Source: Mikania micrantha (lineage: Eukaryota > Streptophyta > Magnoliopsida > Asterales > Asteraceae). From it: 64,000 nt of DNA. The notes under the pieces were generated by a model. That model was not told the DNA's origin and made no database searches. It worked only from the letters and a program-made list of their open reading frames with translations. Position 1 is the first letter of the stretch, and each line of letters begins with the position of its first letter. Below, in pieces: positions 32,716-45,000 of the stretch. Made by a program: the position numbers and the translations under genes. The stretch spans positions 55,501,087 through 55,565,086 of the forward strand of contig CM018685.1 in the NCBI GenBank assembly GCA_009363875.1, given 5' to 3'.

Positions 32716-35326
32716 CTCCACCACCACTTAGCAAGTAATGAAATATTCATTGTTTTGAGAGAACCCAGTCCTAATCCTCCACATTTTTAGGTAACACTAG
32801 CTTATTCCATGCCATCCAGTTTATTTTCTTGTGACTTTCATCCCCACCCCAAAAAAATATCCTTCTCAATTTTTCCAATATTTCTATTACCTGCAATGGT
32901 GCTTTGTAGATAGAGAAGTAATACATCGGCAAGGAATTGAGCACCGCATTTATCAATACTATCCTTCCTCCAAAAGACAAGTTTTTCGCCTTCCATATTG
33001 ATAATCTTTTTTTAAATACATCCAAAACTGGTTGCCAATGTTTTGTCAAGTTCATATTTGCACCCACCTGCAAACCAAGATATTCAAAAGGAAAATTCCC
33101 AGATGAACATTGAAGTCTTTTGCAAACCTTTGGAGATTCATATCATCAACCCCCACACCAAATATTTTGCATTTGGATAAATTCACCTTTAAACCAGAAA
33201 CAATGTAAAAACATCTTAGAATCCTCTTAAGATTATCCACATTAGACTCATTCCATTCCCCCAAAACAATTGCATCATCTGCAAATAAAAAATGAGATAA
33301 AAACATCCTTTCATTTGGAGTTTTGAGGCCTATAAATAAACCTTCCAAGGATGCCTTTTTCATGAAACAGGAAAGAGCCTCCCTTGCAATAATGAACAAG
33401 AAAGGAGATAGTGGATCTCCTTGTCTAAGTCCACGGCAGCACGTAAATTCTCTCGTTGGAGAACCATTGATCAAAACTGATGCTCTTGCTGATGATAAAA
33501 TCGCTTTTATCCATTTCCTCCATAAGCATGTAAACCCCATCTGATCCATGACGGATTCCAAAAAATCCCAACTAAATGAATCAAAAGCCTTCTCAAAATC
33601 AATTTTGAAAAGCAAACCTTTCTTCTTTGTTTTTCGCATCCAGGCAATAATCTCATTCAACATAAGTGGCCCATCAAGTGTATTGCGACCAGATAAATAC
33701 GCAGATTGTTCCTCAGAAATTAGTCTTCCCATAACGCTCTTTAAACGGTTTGATAATACTTTAGAAAGCAGCTTATTAAGGCAGCCTAATAAGCTGATGG
33801 GGCGATAGTCAGTGAATCCCGATGGGTCATTCGATTTTGGGATTAGAACAATGAAAGAAGACGAACACCCATTAGTTAAAACCGCCCTACCATGGAATTC
33901 ATTGAAAAATTTGATGAAATCCTCCTCCAACCAATCCCAACATTTTTTAATATACATAAAAGTGAGGCCATCTGGTCCTGGCGCTTTATCTCCTGCACAT
34001 TCCTTGAGTGCCAGCTTTATTTCTTCCTTTGAGAACACTATGACCAACATAGATGCTTCTTCAAGTGATAATTTGTTGATACCTGGGCATATAAAGGAAG
34101 GTATGGGTGATAATGGCTCCTTGTATTTGTCAGAAAAGAACCCAAAGGCTTTTTCTTTAATGATTACGGGATTAGAACACCAAACACCATCAACAATTAA
34201 GCCGTTAATCATATTGCTCATATTTGCATTTATGATACCATGGAAATAATTCGTATTCTCATTCCCTTCAATAGCCCATCTTATTCTCGCTTTTTGCTGT
34301 AGGTCTTGCATATTCCTCATATCATACTCCAAAATGAATTTTTTAAGTTCTAATTTGATATCTAACTCCTTCTGTTCCAATGGTCTCATTTCAGCCACCA
34401 AACAGCAATTTTTTCTTTAGATATCTTGTATTGTCCCTCCCTTTTTATTTTTTCTTCCAACATCCATCTTTTAATTCCATATTTCAACCATCTTAATTTG
34501 GTAGCCAAAGCCAAGTCTGCATTCCCAGAGAAATGAAACTTTTGACAATCGTTACCAATGTATTCTAATAGTCTCGGACTGTTGAGCCAAGAATTGTATG
34601 CTTTAAAAGGGGTTGGCCCGAAATCAGTAGAGGTAGTTGATAGTAATACCGGACGATGATCAGAATATTCTCGTGCCAGGGCTAATGATGTTGCGTTCGG
34701 CCAGCAGTTAAGGAAATTTTTACATACCATGAACCGATCGAGTTTGCTATGCTTATCACCCTTGCTCGACATATAGGTAAATCTAGCTCCACCGAGATGG
34801 TATTCATACAGATCCATCCTCATAATAAAGTCATTAAAAGCCCTTGCATTCGCCGCAACAAATTCTAAATTGATTCTTTCTTCAGCATCTCTAACGTCAT
34901 TGAAATCACCCATAAGAACCCATGAGCCATTCATTGTATTCTTATGGTGTATAATAGTTTGCCATAAATTTTTCCGCCTTACAGGATCATTTGGGGCATA
35001 AATATTTACTATATTCAACACATCCCCAGAGTTACGCAATTTGCCCGTGATAATCATATAGTTTTGATGTTTAGCATCCCCATCTTGATCAAAAACATTT
35101 GGATTCCAAATACTTAACAGACCCCCTGAGAGTCCATTGGAGCACACGCCTTCATAATTACATTGACATCTTCCCCACAACTTATTGATAAAGAATTTTG
35201 AGAGTTCTTTTGTCTTTGTTTTTTGAATTGAAATAAATTGCACCCCATTAGCAGTTTTAATATTCTTAACCCAGTTGGCTTTCTTAAGATCCCCAACCCC
35301 CTAATATTGATTGTTAAGAAATTCAT
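32716..35326 (-). pseudogene. LINE ORF2: endonuclease and reverse transcriptase
   Basis: Starts MNFLTINIRGLG at 35,326. The APE-type endonuclease follows with GDFNDVR, ARFTYMSS and SDHRPVLL. The reverse transcriptase has DKAPGPDGL, LIPKSNDPSGFTDYRPISLL, KIDFEKAFDSFSWDFL, RGLRQGDPLSPFLFI and the FADD catalytic box near 33,275, then the thumb (GGRIVLINAVLNSLPMYYFS) and a GGLGLGS-like end. Frameshifts occur near 35,293, 34,400, 33,115 and 32,785. The element encoded the nicking and target-primed reverse transcription enzyme of an L1-type plant LINE. It is dead. The two nested insertions came later. Confidence 0.93.
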
Positions 35327-35430
35327 TGATTAACATTTTCTGCACCTTCACCAATGATACATGATCTGACCTGGGGTTTGAAAGATCCCAGTTGGATTCC
35401 CAGTGTCGTACCAATTTTGTTACGTATAGA
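35323..35430 (-). pseudogene. LINE ORF1 C-terminal end
   Basis: The frame reads NKIGTTLGIQLGSFKPQVRS and ends IIGEGAENVNQ. This resembles the C-terminal end of LINE ORF1 (gag-like) proteins. Its TGA overlaps the ORF2 start as ATGA at 35,323-35,326. The rest of ORF1 is missing. Confidence 0.55.
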
Positions 35431-35486
35431 AATGGTAATCAAGAACACAAAGAGTGAAAGATCAAAGAAGAGAAGAATCAACAGAG

Positions 35487-35754
35487 TGCTGGACTTAAGC
35501 TTGATATCATGGCTTTAATACAAGAACTATTTAATAATTGTTTAGTATGTTAATGGGTCAAACATATTATATGGTTAGTTTGGTAGTTATAGGTAGTTAT
35601 GACAGTTAAATAACTGTCAAATAACGGTCAAATTGTACACTATAAATAGGTTGGATGTTTGTCATTTGTATACAGAATATATGTATGTTTTCTGTCGATC
35701 GGAGTAAAACAAACACAGCACACATATTGATTCTGGGTTCCATCATGAAAGACA
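35487..35754 (+). repeat. 5' LTR of the gag-only element
   Basis: 268 bp, TGCTGGACTTAAG to AAAGACA; the start is TG and the end CA. It holds a CTATAAATAGG promoter box at about 35,640. Several substitutions and small indels separate it from the 3' LTR, so it is older than the chromovirus insertion. Confidence 0.85.
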
Positions 35755-35759
35755 ATAAT

Positions 35760-35771
35760 TGGTATCAGAGC
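35760..35771 (+). other. Primer-binding site, initiator tRNA-Met
   Basis: TGGTATCAGAGC five bases after the 5' LTR. Confidence 0.95.
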
Positions 35772-36612
35772 GGTAATCACTCTTGGAGAAGAAGGATCGA
35801 AGGATTCAGAATCACAATTCAATCAAAGACGTCATACCCTGTTTCATACGCAAGACTGCAACAACTTCAGACAAAAAAATTGGAAATCAAAACAAGTTTG
35901 AATCGATTCTTCTCCCACTAGATAAATAAAATCAAAACCAAGAACATCGTGTTAATCATTGATTCAAAGCAAAAACATCAATTCGAGGTTTCAATTAGAA
36001 GACGAACACGGTATCACAAAATTACAGAGGTGAAGAAGGAAACAAAAACTTTACCATTTCATGGTTCGCTAAATGAATAGAGAAAGAATCGATTATCTGG
36101 AATCATCAATTGCGTTAATTTCAACTGGGAATTGAAGACATCAGCGTGATTTCTTTTTTAATACGCGAAGCATAAAAGGCTGGAGGGCAAAAGCATCGGA
36201 AAAATAAAAGGAAGAAAGGAAAGTCAACTTTTGTTCTCCAATATCTTAAACTTTTGTCGTTTTCTATTTTCAACAAAGTCTAATTAAACATTGTTTTTTG
36301 AAGAAACAAAAATCAGAAAATACAAATGAAGTCAAACTTGTCTTTTCCTAAATGTTGGATTTTTGTTGTTGTTTTGTTCATAACAAAATCAGATTATGTT
36401 TAAGAAACATAGGTAAATCTTTTTTTAAAAGAAAATATATATTAGAAAGAAAAGTAATATTATGATCAGGAAGATTTGTTGTAAGGACAATTTAAAAAGA
36501 ATTTTTTTAAAAACAAAATTAAATAAATAATTAAGTTGATTTAAGGGCTACTCAATTAAAGTAAGAGGGAAAATAGGAGGTTCAAATTGTTTCGATCAAG
36601 AAGTAAATTAAT

Positions 36613-36780
36613 CAACAGCAGTTTGGCGGGTTTGATTAAATCCGGAAGTGACCGAAAAACCGGGCTATTCTTTCGTAAGAATCAAGAGGTTAGAAATTTG
36701 ATCCAGGAATAAATTGATTAAACAGCAGTTTGGCGGGTTTTAATCAAATCCAAGTGACCGAAAACCGGGTTGTTCTTGCA
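36613..36780 (+). repeat. Direct repeat in the leader of the gag-only element
   Basis: AACAGCAGTTTGGCGGGTTT plus the following GTGACCGAAAA-CCGGG segment occurs twice, at about 36,614 and 36,721, offset about 107 bp. Confidence 0.8.
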
Positions 36781-36860
36781 AAGTTTTCATAATTCAAATA
36801 GAGAAGGATTAGAAGGGGGGATATCAAATTGAAACAATAGGAAGAAAGAAGAAACAAGCA

Positions 36861-37774
36861 ATGTCTGAGAAAACACCCAAGAACACTGAAAATATAACAA
36901 TTAAAGAAGGAGGAACTGCAATGACATTTCAATGTCCATTCTCAATTCTACTACAAATTATACAATTTGGGCGGTCAAAATTAAAGCAATCTTCAATGTT
37001 CATGGGATATGGGAGGCACTTGAACCAAAGGAGAAGTCGATGAAAAGAAAAATTCAATGGCTATCGCATATCTTTTTCAAGCAATGCCCGAAGAACTTGT
37101 TCTTCAAGTTTCTCAACACACAAATGCTAAAGATATTTGGGAAGATTTAAAGGCACGATTTGTGGGCGTTGACAGAGTCAAAGAAGCAAGATTACAAACA
37201 CTTGAATCTGAATTTGAAGCGTTAAAGATGAAAGACTCTGAATCTCTTGATGATTTTACTGGGAAAATTAGTCAAATTGTATCAAAAGCCAACAATCTTG
37301 GATCAACAATTGATAACAAAAGATTGGTTCGGAACTACTAGGATCCGTACCAGAAAAGTACATTCAAATTTTGCTTGCTTCGATTGAACAATTTGCGGAT
37401 CTTAATACTATGCAATTTCAAGAAGCCATCGGGAGATTAAAGGCCTACGAAGAACGCATCAAGAAGCAAAACAAGGAGGAGGATACACATAATAAACTTC
37501 TGTTCACAAAAGAACATGCAAAGGAGAAACATAAAGAACGTAAATGTGAGCATTGTTGGTCATGGGAGTTCAAACCTAGGAAACTTTGGGCGTGGCCGTG
37601 GGAGAGGTCGGTGTCTCGGGAAAAGTAAAGGTTGGTGAACGAGTCGATAAAGAGCCACGTACGATGCTACAAATGCAACGAGTTTGGACATTTTATAAAC
37701 GATTGTCCAAAATGGAAGACAAAGGAAGAAATTAATTTATCCCAATTTGAAGACAATGAACCAACGTTATTATG
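36861..37774 (+). pseudogene. Copia-type gag with zinc knuckle, frameshifted
   Basis: Joined across at least three frameshifts, the coding region gives NYTIWAVKIKAIFNVHGIWE, then AIAYLFQAMPEELVLQVSQH, then WEDLKARFVGVDRVKEARLQ (the UBN2/DUF4219 gag region), and ends with the zinc knuckle CYKCNEFGHFINDC and WKTKEEINLSQFED before a stop. It would form the capsid of the element. The N-terminal start at 36,861 (MSEKTPKN) is the likely one. No protease or RT follows. Confidence 0.85.
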
Positions 37775-37830
37775 AAGACAATTGGGTCGTGAACAAAGAT
37801 GTGAAGATTCGAAGATGATTAATATCAAGC

Positions 37831-37843
37831 TTAGGGGAGGCAT
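37831..37843 (+). other. Polypurine tract
   Basis: TTAGGGGAGGCA directly before the 3' LTR (TGTTGGACTTAAG). Confidence 0.85.
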
Positions 37844-38008
37844 TGTTGGACTTAAGCTTGATATCATGGCTTTAATATACAAGAACTATTTAATACTTGT
37901 TTAGTATGTTAATGGGTCAAACATATTATATGGTAGTTTGGTAGTTATAGGTAGTTATGACAGTTATATAACTGTCAAATAACTGGTCAAATTGTACACT
38001 ATAAATAG
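37844..38008 (+). repeat. 3' LTR of the gag-only element, truncated by the gap
   Basis: First 165 bp match the 5' LTR with a few substitutions and indels, then the sequence enters N at the TATA-like CTATAAATAG. Confidence 0.9.
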
Positions 38009-38108
38009 NNNNNNNNNNNNNNNNNNNNNNNNNNNNNNNNNNNNNNNNNNNNNNNNNNNNNNNNNNNNNNNNNNNNNNNNNNNNNNNNNNNNNNNNNNNN
38101 NNNNNNNN
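38009..38108. other. Assembly gap, 100 N
   Basis: Exactly 100 N, the usual placeholder for a gap of unknown size, exactly at the left edge of the tandem array. Copies of the array are probably missing here. Confidence 0.98.
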
Positions 38109-38532
38109 ACATGACCTATTTTGCTCCTTGATGAGTAACGGTAACTTGAATGATACAATTTTAATGTGAATATGTAGGAAAACTGAAGATAGTTAAGAAA
38201 ACTTGTCGAGATCTAACATTTGTTAAAGGAAAGGACAGGTGTTGAAAAACGACTTTTTTATTTTTGTTAATATTGTAATTTCGGTAGTTTAAGGAACCCT
38301 TCTTGCAAGTTATAAACCTAGGGATGGAAAACGTAGTTCACCCTATAAAAATATAACTCAGCCCTAATATAACATGAATGGCGGTTATGGAGGGTTTTTG
38401 GGTTGCTTTTTAGTTTATATATGTTTGAAGGGTTTATAACTTGAAGGGTTTATAATTTGAGGTGTTATGGGCTATTTTATTTTTGGCCCTAACTTTTTCG
38501 AGCCAACTAGAATCCCATATATGATATAACTT

Positions 38533-39073
38533 AGGGGTGTGTTTTTTTACCCGAACCCGAAGAATCAATCCGAAAAACACCAACCCGAACCCGAAAAACC
38601 CGAAAATACCCAACACGAAAAAAACCTATTACCCGAATCCAAAAACTTAGAATGGTTCGGTCCTTGGGTGCCCACGAGGTCTATTCGGGTAAACCCAAAC
38701 CCAAAAACCCGAACTAGGGTTCTAAGGGCGGTAACATTTTTTAATTTTCAAAGCATCTATATGTTTTGAGATTGTTGAAGAAATGCATGTTTTGATTAAA
38801 CATGTTCTAGTTATGTTATGGTTAACATTTGAAATTTTAAGTAAAATGTATTTGGGGTTAAACATGTTTAATTTTATTTGTTTGAAAAATATAATATTAG
38901 TTTTTCAAGTATTACCTACCCAGAACCGTTTAACTCAAAACGATTAAAACCCGAGAACCAATTAAACCGAAGTTAAATGGTTCGGTTCTCGGTTCCAATT
39001 TCATATTATAAAAACCCGAATAACCAGACCCGAGCAACCCGAAACCCAAGGAACCAACCCGAACGACACCCCT
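38533..39073. mobile_element. hAT-like MITE embedded in each array unit (first copy given)
   Basis: Starts AGGGGTGTG and ends CGACACCCCT, with CCCGAACCCGAA-type sequence near both ends in inverted arrangement. It recurs in every unit at the same place. No matching target duplication is visible at its edges. The MITE must predate amplification of the unit. Confidence 0.6.
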
Positions 39074-42000
39074 TCTCTCATACCTAATAGTTAATTTTGA
39101 AAACCCGCCTCTTTTATCCGGGCTTGAAACCGGCAACAATAAACTAAAAGTTTATATCTAATACAATGTTGATCCCTTTACATATGGATAGAATCACTAA
39201 TAAATACAAATTAGGGTACTAAACCGGTTGTGTTTGATGGTCGACACGAATTCTCATGTGTTGACATAATAACAACCCGTTTAACCCAAATTTTTGCATA
39301 TATTTTGAGGGTATTAATAGTTTAAAATTACTATTTTTAATAAAAAAAAATACACGTGTATTTGCGTTATTACAAACATGACCTATTTTGCTCCTTGATG
39401 AGTAACGGTAACTTGAATGATACAATTTTATGTGAATATGTAGGAAAACTGAAGATAGTTAAGAAAACTTGTCGAGATCTAACATTTGTTAAAGGAAAGG
39501 ACAGGTGTGAAAAACGACTTTTTTATTTTTGTTAATTTGTAATTTCGGTAGTTTAAGGAACCCTTCTTGCAAGTTGATAAACCTAAGGGATGGAAAACGT
39601 AGTTCACCCTATAAAAATATAACTCAGCCCTAATATAACATGAATGGCGGTTATGGAGGGTTTTTTGGGTGCTTTTTTAGTTCAATATATGTTTGAAGGG
39701 TTTATAACTTGAAGGGTTTATAATTTGAGGTGTTATGGGCTATTTTATTTTGGCCCTAACTTTTTCGAGCCAACTAGAATCCCATATACGATATAACTTA
39801 GGGGTGTGTTTTTTACCCGAACCCGAAGAATCAATCCGAAAAACACCAACCGAACCCGAAAAACCCGAAAATACCCAACACGAAAAAACCTATTACCCGA
39901 ATCCAAAAACTTAGAATGGTTCGGTCCTTGGGTGCCCACGAGGTCTATTCGGGTAAACCCGAAAAACCCGAACTAGGGTTCTAAGGGGCGGTAACATTTT
40001 TTAATTTTCAAAGCATCTATATGTTTTGAGATTGTTGAAGAAATGCATGTTTTGATTAAACATGTTCTAGTTATGTTATGGTTAACATTTGAAATTTTTA
40101 AGTAAATGCATGTTTGGGTTAAACATGTTTAATTTTATTTGTTTGAAAAATATAATATTAGTTTTTCAAGTATTACCCGAGAACCGTTTAACTCAAACCG
40201 ATTAAACCCGAGAACCAATTAAACCGAAGTTAAATGGTTCGGTTCTCGGTTCCAATTTCATATTATAAAAACCCGAATAACCAGACCCGAGCAACCCGAA
40301 ACCCAAGGAACCAACCCGAACGACACCCCTTCTCTCATACCTAATAGTTAATTTCGAAAACCGCCTCTTTTATCCGGGCTTGAAACCGGCAACAATAAAC
40401 TAAAAGTTTATATCTAATACAATGTTGATCCCTTTACATATGGATAGAATCACTAATAAATACAAATTAGGGTACTAAACCGGTTGTGTTTGATGGTCGA
40501 CACGAATTCTCATGTGTTGACATAATAACAACCCGTTTAACCCAAATTTTTGCATATATTTTGAGGGTATTAATAGTTTAAAATTACTATTTTTAATAAA
40601 AAAAAAATACACGTGTATTTGCGTTATTACAAACATGACCTATTTTGCTCCTTGATGAGTAACGGTAACTTGAATGATACAATTTTATGTGAATATGTAG
40701 GAAAACTGAAGATAGTTAAGAAAACTTGTCGAGATCTAACATTTGTTAAAGGAAAGGACAGGTGTGGAAAACGACTTTTTTATTTTTGTTAATTTGTAAT
40801 TTCGGTAGTTTAAGGAACCCTTCTTGCAAGTTGATAAACCTAAGGGATGGAAAACGTAGTTCACCCTATAAAAATATAACTCAGCCCTAATATAACATGA
40901 ATGGCGGTTATGGAGGGTTTTTTGGGTTGCTTTTTTAGTTCATATATATGTTTGAAGGGTTTATAACTTGAAGGGTTTATAATTTGAGGTGTTATGGGCT
41001 ATTTTATTTTGGCCCTAACTTTTTCGAGCCAACTAGAATCCCATATACGATATAACTTAGGGGTGTGTTTTTTACCCGAACCCGAAGAATCAATCCGAAA
41101 AACACCAACCCGAACCCGCGAAAATACCCAACCCGAAAAAAACCTATTACCCGAATCCAAAAACTTAGAATGGTTCGGTCCTTGGGTGCCCACGAGGTCT
41201 ATTCGGGTAAACCCGAAAAACCCGAACTAGGGTTCTAAGGGGCGGTAACATTTTTTAATTTTCAAAGCATCTATATGTTTTGAGATTGTTGAAGAAATGC
41301 ATGTTTTGATTAAACATGTTCTAGTTATGTTATGGTTAACATTTGAAATTTTTAAGTAAATGTATGTTTGGGTTAAACATGTTTAATTTTATTTGTTTGA
41401 AAAATATAATATTAGTTTTTCAAGTATTACCCGAGAACCGTTTAACTCAAACCGATTAAACCCGAGAACCAATTAAACCGAAGTTAAATGGTTCGGTTCT
41501 CGGTTCCAATTTCATATTATAAAAACCCGAATAACCAGACCCGAGCAACCCGAAACCCAAGGAACCAACCCGAACGACACCCCTTCTCTCATACCTAATA
41601 GTTAATTTTGAAAACCGCCTCTTTTATCCGGGCTTGAAACCGGCAACAATAAACTAAAAGTTTATATCTAATACAATGTTGATCCCTTTACATATGGATA
41701 GAATCACTAATAAATACAAATTAGGGTACTAAACCGGTTGTGTTTGATGGTCGACACGAATTCTCATGTGTTGACATAATAACAACCCGTTTAACCCAAA
41801 TTTTTGCATATATTTTGAGGGTATTAATAGTTTAAAATTACTATTTTTAATAAAAAAAATACACGTGTATTTGCGTTATTACAAACATGACCTATTTTGC
41901 TCCTTGATGAGTAACGGTAACTTGAATGATACAATTTTATGTGAATATGTAGGAAAACTGAAGATAGTTAAGAAAACTTGTCGAGATCTAACATTTGTTA

Positions 42001-45000
42001 AAGGAAAGGACAGGTGTGAAAAACGACTTTTTTATTTTTGTTAATTTGTAATTTCGGTAGTTTAAGGAACCCTTCTTGCAAGTTGATAAACCTAAGGGAT
42101 GGAAAACGTAGTTCACCCTATAAAAATATAACTCAGCCCTAATATAACATGAATGGCGGTTATGGAGGGTTTTTTGGGTTGCTTTTTTAGTTCATATATA
42201 TGTTTGAAGGGTTTATAACTTGAAGGGTTTATAATTTGAGGTGTTATGGGCTATTTTATTTTGGCCCTAACTTTTTCGAGCCAACTAGAATCCCATATAT
42301 GATATAACTTAGGGGTGTGTTTTTTACCCGAACCCGAAGAATCAATCCGAAAAACACCAACCCGAACCCGCGAAAATACCCAACCCGAAAAAACCTATTA
42401 CCCGAATCCAAAAACTTAGAATGGTTCGGTCCTTGGGTGCCCACGAGGTCTATTCGGGTAAACCCGAAAAACCCGAACTAGGGTTCTAAGGGCGGTAACA
42501 TTTTTTAATTTTCAAAGCATCTATATGTTTTGAGATTGTTGAAGAAATGCATGTTTTGATTAAACATGTTCTAGTTATGTTATGGTTAACATTTGAAATT
42601 TTTAAGTAAATGTATGTTTGGGTTAAACATGTTTAATTTTATTTGTTTGAAAAATATAATATTAGTTTTTCAAGTATTACCCGAGAACCGTTTAACTCAA
42701 ACCGATTAAACCCGAGAACCAATTAAACCGAAGTTAAATGGTTCGGTTCTCGGTTCCAATTTCATATTATAAAAACCCGAATAACCAGACCCGAGCAACC
42801 CGAAACCCAAGGAACCAACCCGAACGACTCCCCTTCTCTCATACCTAATAGTTAATTTCGAAAACCGCCTCTTTTATCCGGGCTTGAAACCGGCAACAAT
42901 AAACTAAAAGTTTATATCTAATACAATGTTGATCCCTTTACATATGGATAGAATCACTAATAAATACAAATTAGGGTACTAAACCGGTTGTGTTTGATGG
43001 TCGACACGAATTCTCATGTGTTGACATAATAACAACCCGTTTAACCCAAATTTTTGCATATATTTTGAGGGTATTAATAGTTTAAAATTACTATTTTTAA
43101 TAAAAAAAAATACACGTGTATTTGCGTTATTACAAACATGACCTATTTTGCTCCTTGATGAGTAACGGTAACTTGAATGATACAATTTTATGTGAATATG
43201 TAGGAAAACTGAAGATAGTTAAGAAAACTTGTCGAGATCTAACATTTGTTAAAGGAAAGGACAGGTGTGAAAAACGACTTTTTTATTTTTGTTAATTTGT
43301 AATTTCGGTAGTTTAAGGAACCCTTCTTGCAAGTTGATAAACCTAAGGGATGGAAAACGTAGTTCACCCTATAAAAATATAACTCAGCCCTAATATAACA
43401 TGAATGGCGGTTATGGAGGGTTTTTGGGTTGCTTTTTTAGTTCATATATATGTTTGAAGGGTTTATAACTTGAAGGGTTTATAATTTGAGGTGTTATGGG
43501 CTATTTTATTTTGGCCCTAACTTTTTCGAGCCAACTAGAATCCCATATATGATATAACTTAGGGGTGTGTTTTTTACCCGAACCCGAAGAATCAATCCGA
43601 AAAACACCAACCCGAACCCGCGAAAATACCCAACCCGAAAAAACCTATTACCCGAATCCAAAAACTTAGAATGGTTCGGTCCTTGGGTGCCCACGAGGTC
43701 TATTCGGGTAAACCCGAAAAACCCGAACTAGGGTTCTAAGGGGCGGTAACATTTTTTAATTTTCAAAGCATCTATATGTTTTGAGATTGTTGAAGAAATG
43801 CATGTTTTGATTAAACATGTTCTAGTTATGTTATGGTTAACATTTGAAATTTTTAAGTAAATGTATGTTTGGGTTAAACATGTTTAATTTTATTTGTTTG
43901 AAAAATATAATATTAGTTTTTCAAGTATTACCCGAGAACCGTTTAACTCAAACCGATTAAACCCGAGAACCAATTAAACCGAAGTTAAATGGTTCGGTTC
44001 TCGGTTCCAATTTCATATTATAAAAACCCGAATAACCAGACCCGAGCAACCCGAAACCCAAGGAACCAACCCGAACGACACCCCTTCTCTCATACCTAAT
44101 AGTTAATTTCGAAAACCGCCTCTTTTATCCGGGCTTGAAACCGGCAACAATAAACTAAAAGTTTATATCTAATACAATGTTGATCCGTTTACATATGGAT
44201 AGAATCACTAATAAATACAAATTAGGGTACTAAACCGGTTGTGTTTGATGGTCGACACGAATTCTCATGTGTTGACATAATAACAACCCGTTTAACCCAA
44301 ATTTTTGCATATATTTTGAGGGTATTAATAGTTTAAAATTACTATTTTTAATAAAAAAAAAATACACGTGTATTTGCGTTATTACAAACATGACCTATTT
44401 TGCTCCTTGATGAGTAACGGTAACTTGAATGATACAATTTTATGTGAATATGTATGAAAACTGAAGATAGTTAAGAAAACTTGTCGAGATCTAACATTTG
44501 TTAAAGGAAAGGACAGGTGTGAAAAACGACTTTTTTATTTTTGTTAATTTGTAATTTCGGTAGTTTAAGGAACCCTTCTTGCAAGTTGATAAACCTAAGG
44601 GATGGAAAACGTAGTTCACCCTATAAAAATATAACTCAGCCCTAATATAACATGAATGGCGGTTATGGAGGGTTTTTTGGGTTGCTTTTTTAGTTTATAT
44701 ATATGTTTGAAGGGTTTATAACTTGAAGGGTTTATAATTTGAGGTGTTATGGGCTATTTTATTTTGGCCCTAACTTTTTCGAGCCAACTAGAATGCCATA
44801 TATGATATAACTTAGGGGTGTGTTTTTTACCCGAACCCGAAGAATCAATCCGAAAAACACCAACCCGAACCCGCGAAAATACCCAACCCGAAAAAACCTA
44901 TTACCCGAATCCAAAAACTTAGAATGGTTCGGTCCTTGGGTGCCCACGAGGTCTATTCGGGTAAACCCGAAAAACCCGAACTAGGGTTCTAAGGGCGGTA

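Larger units (their letters stand above)
35487..38008 (+). mobile_element. Gag-only copia-like element (TR-GAG type)
   Basis: The + strand order is 5' LTR (35,487-35,754), primer-binding site, about 1.1 kb leader, gag with zinc knuckle, polypurine tract, 3' LTR (from 37,844). Protease, integrase and RT are absent: the gag stop is followed within about 70 bp by the polypurine tract. LTRs with gag but no pol are known in plants as TR-GAG elements, which must borrow pol in trans. The right end is lost in the N gap, so no target duplication can be tested. Confidence 0.8.
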
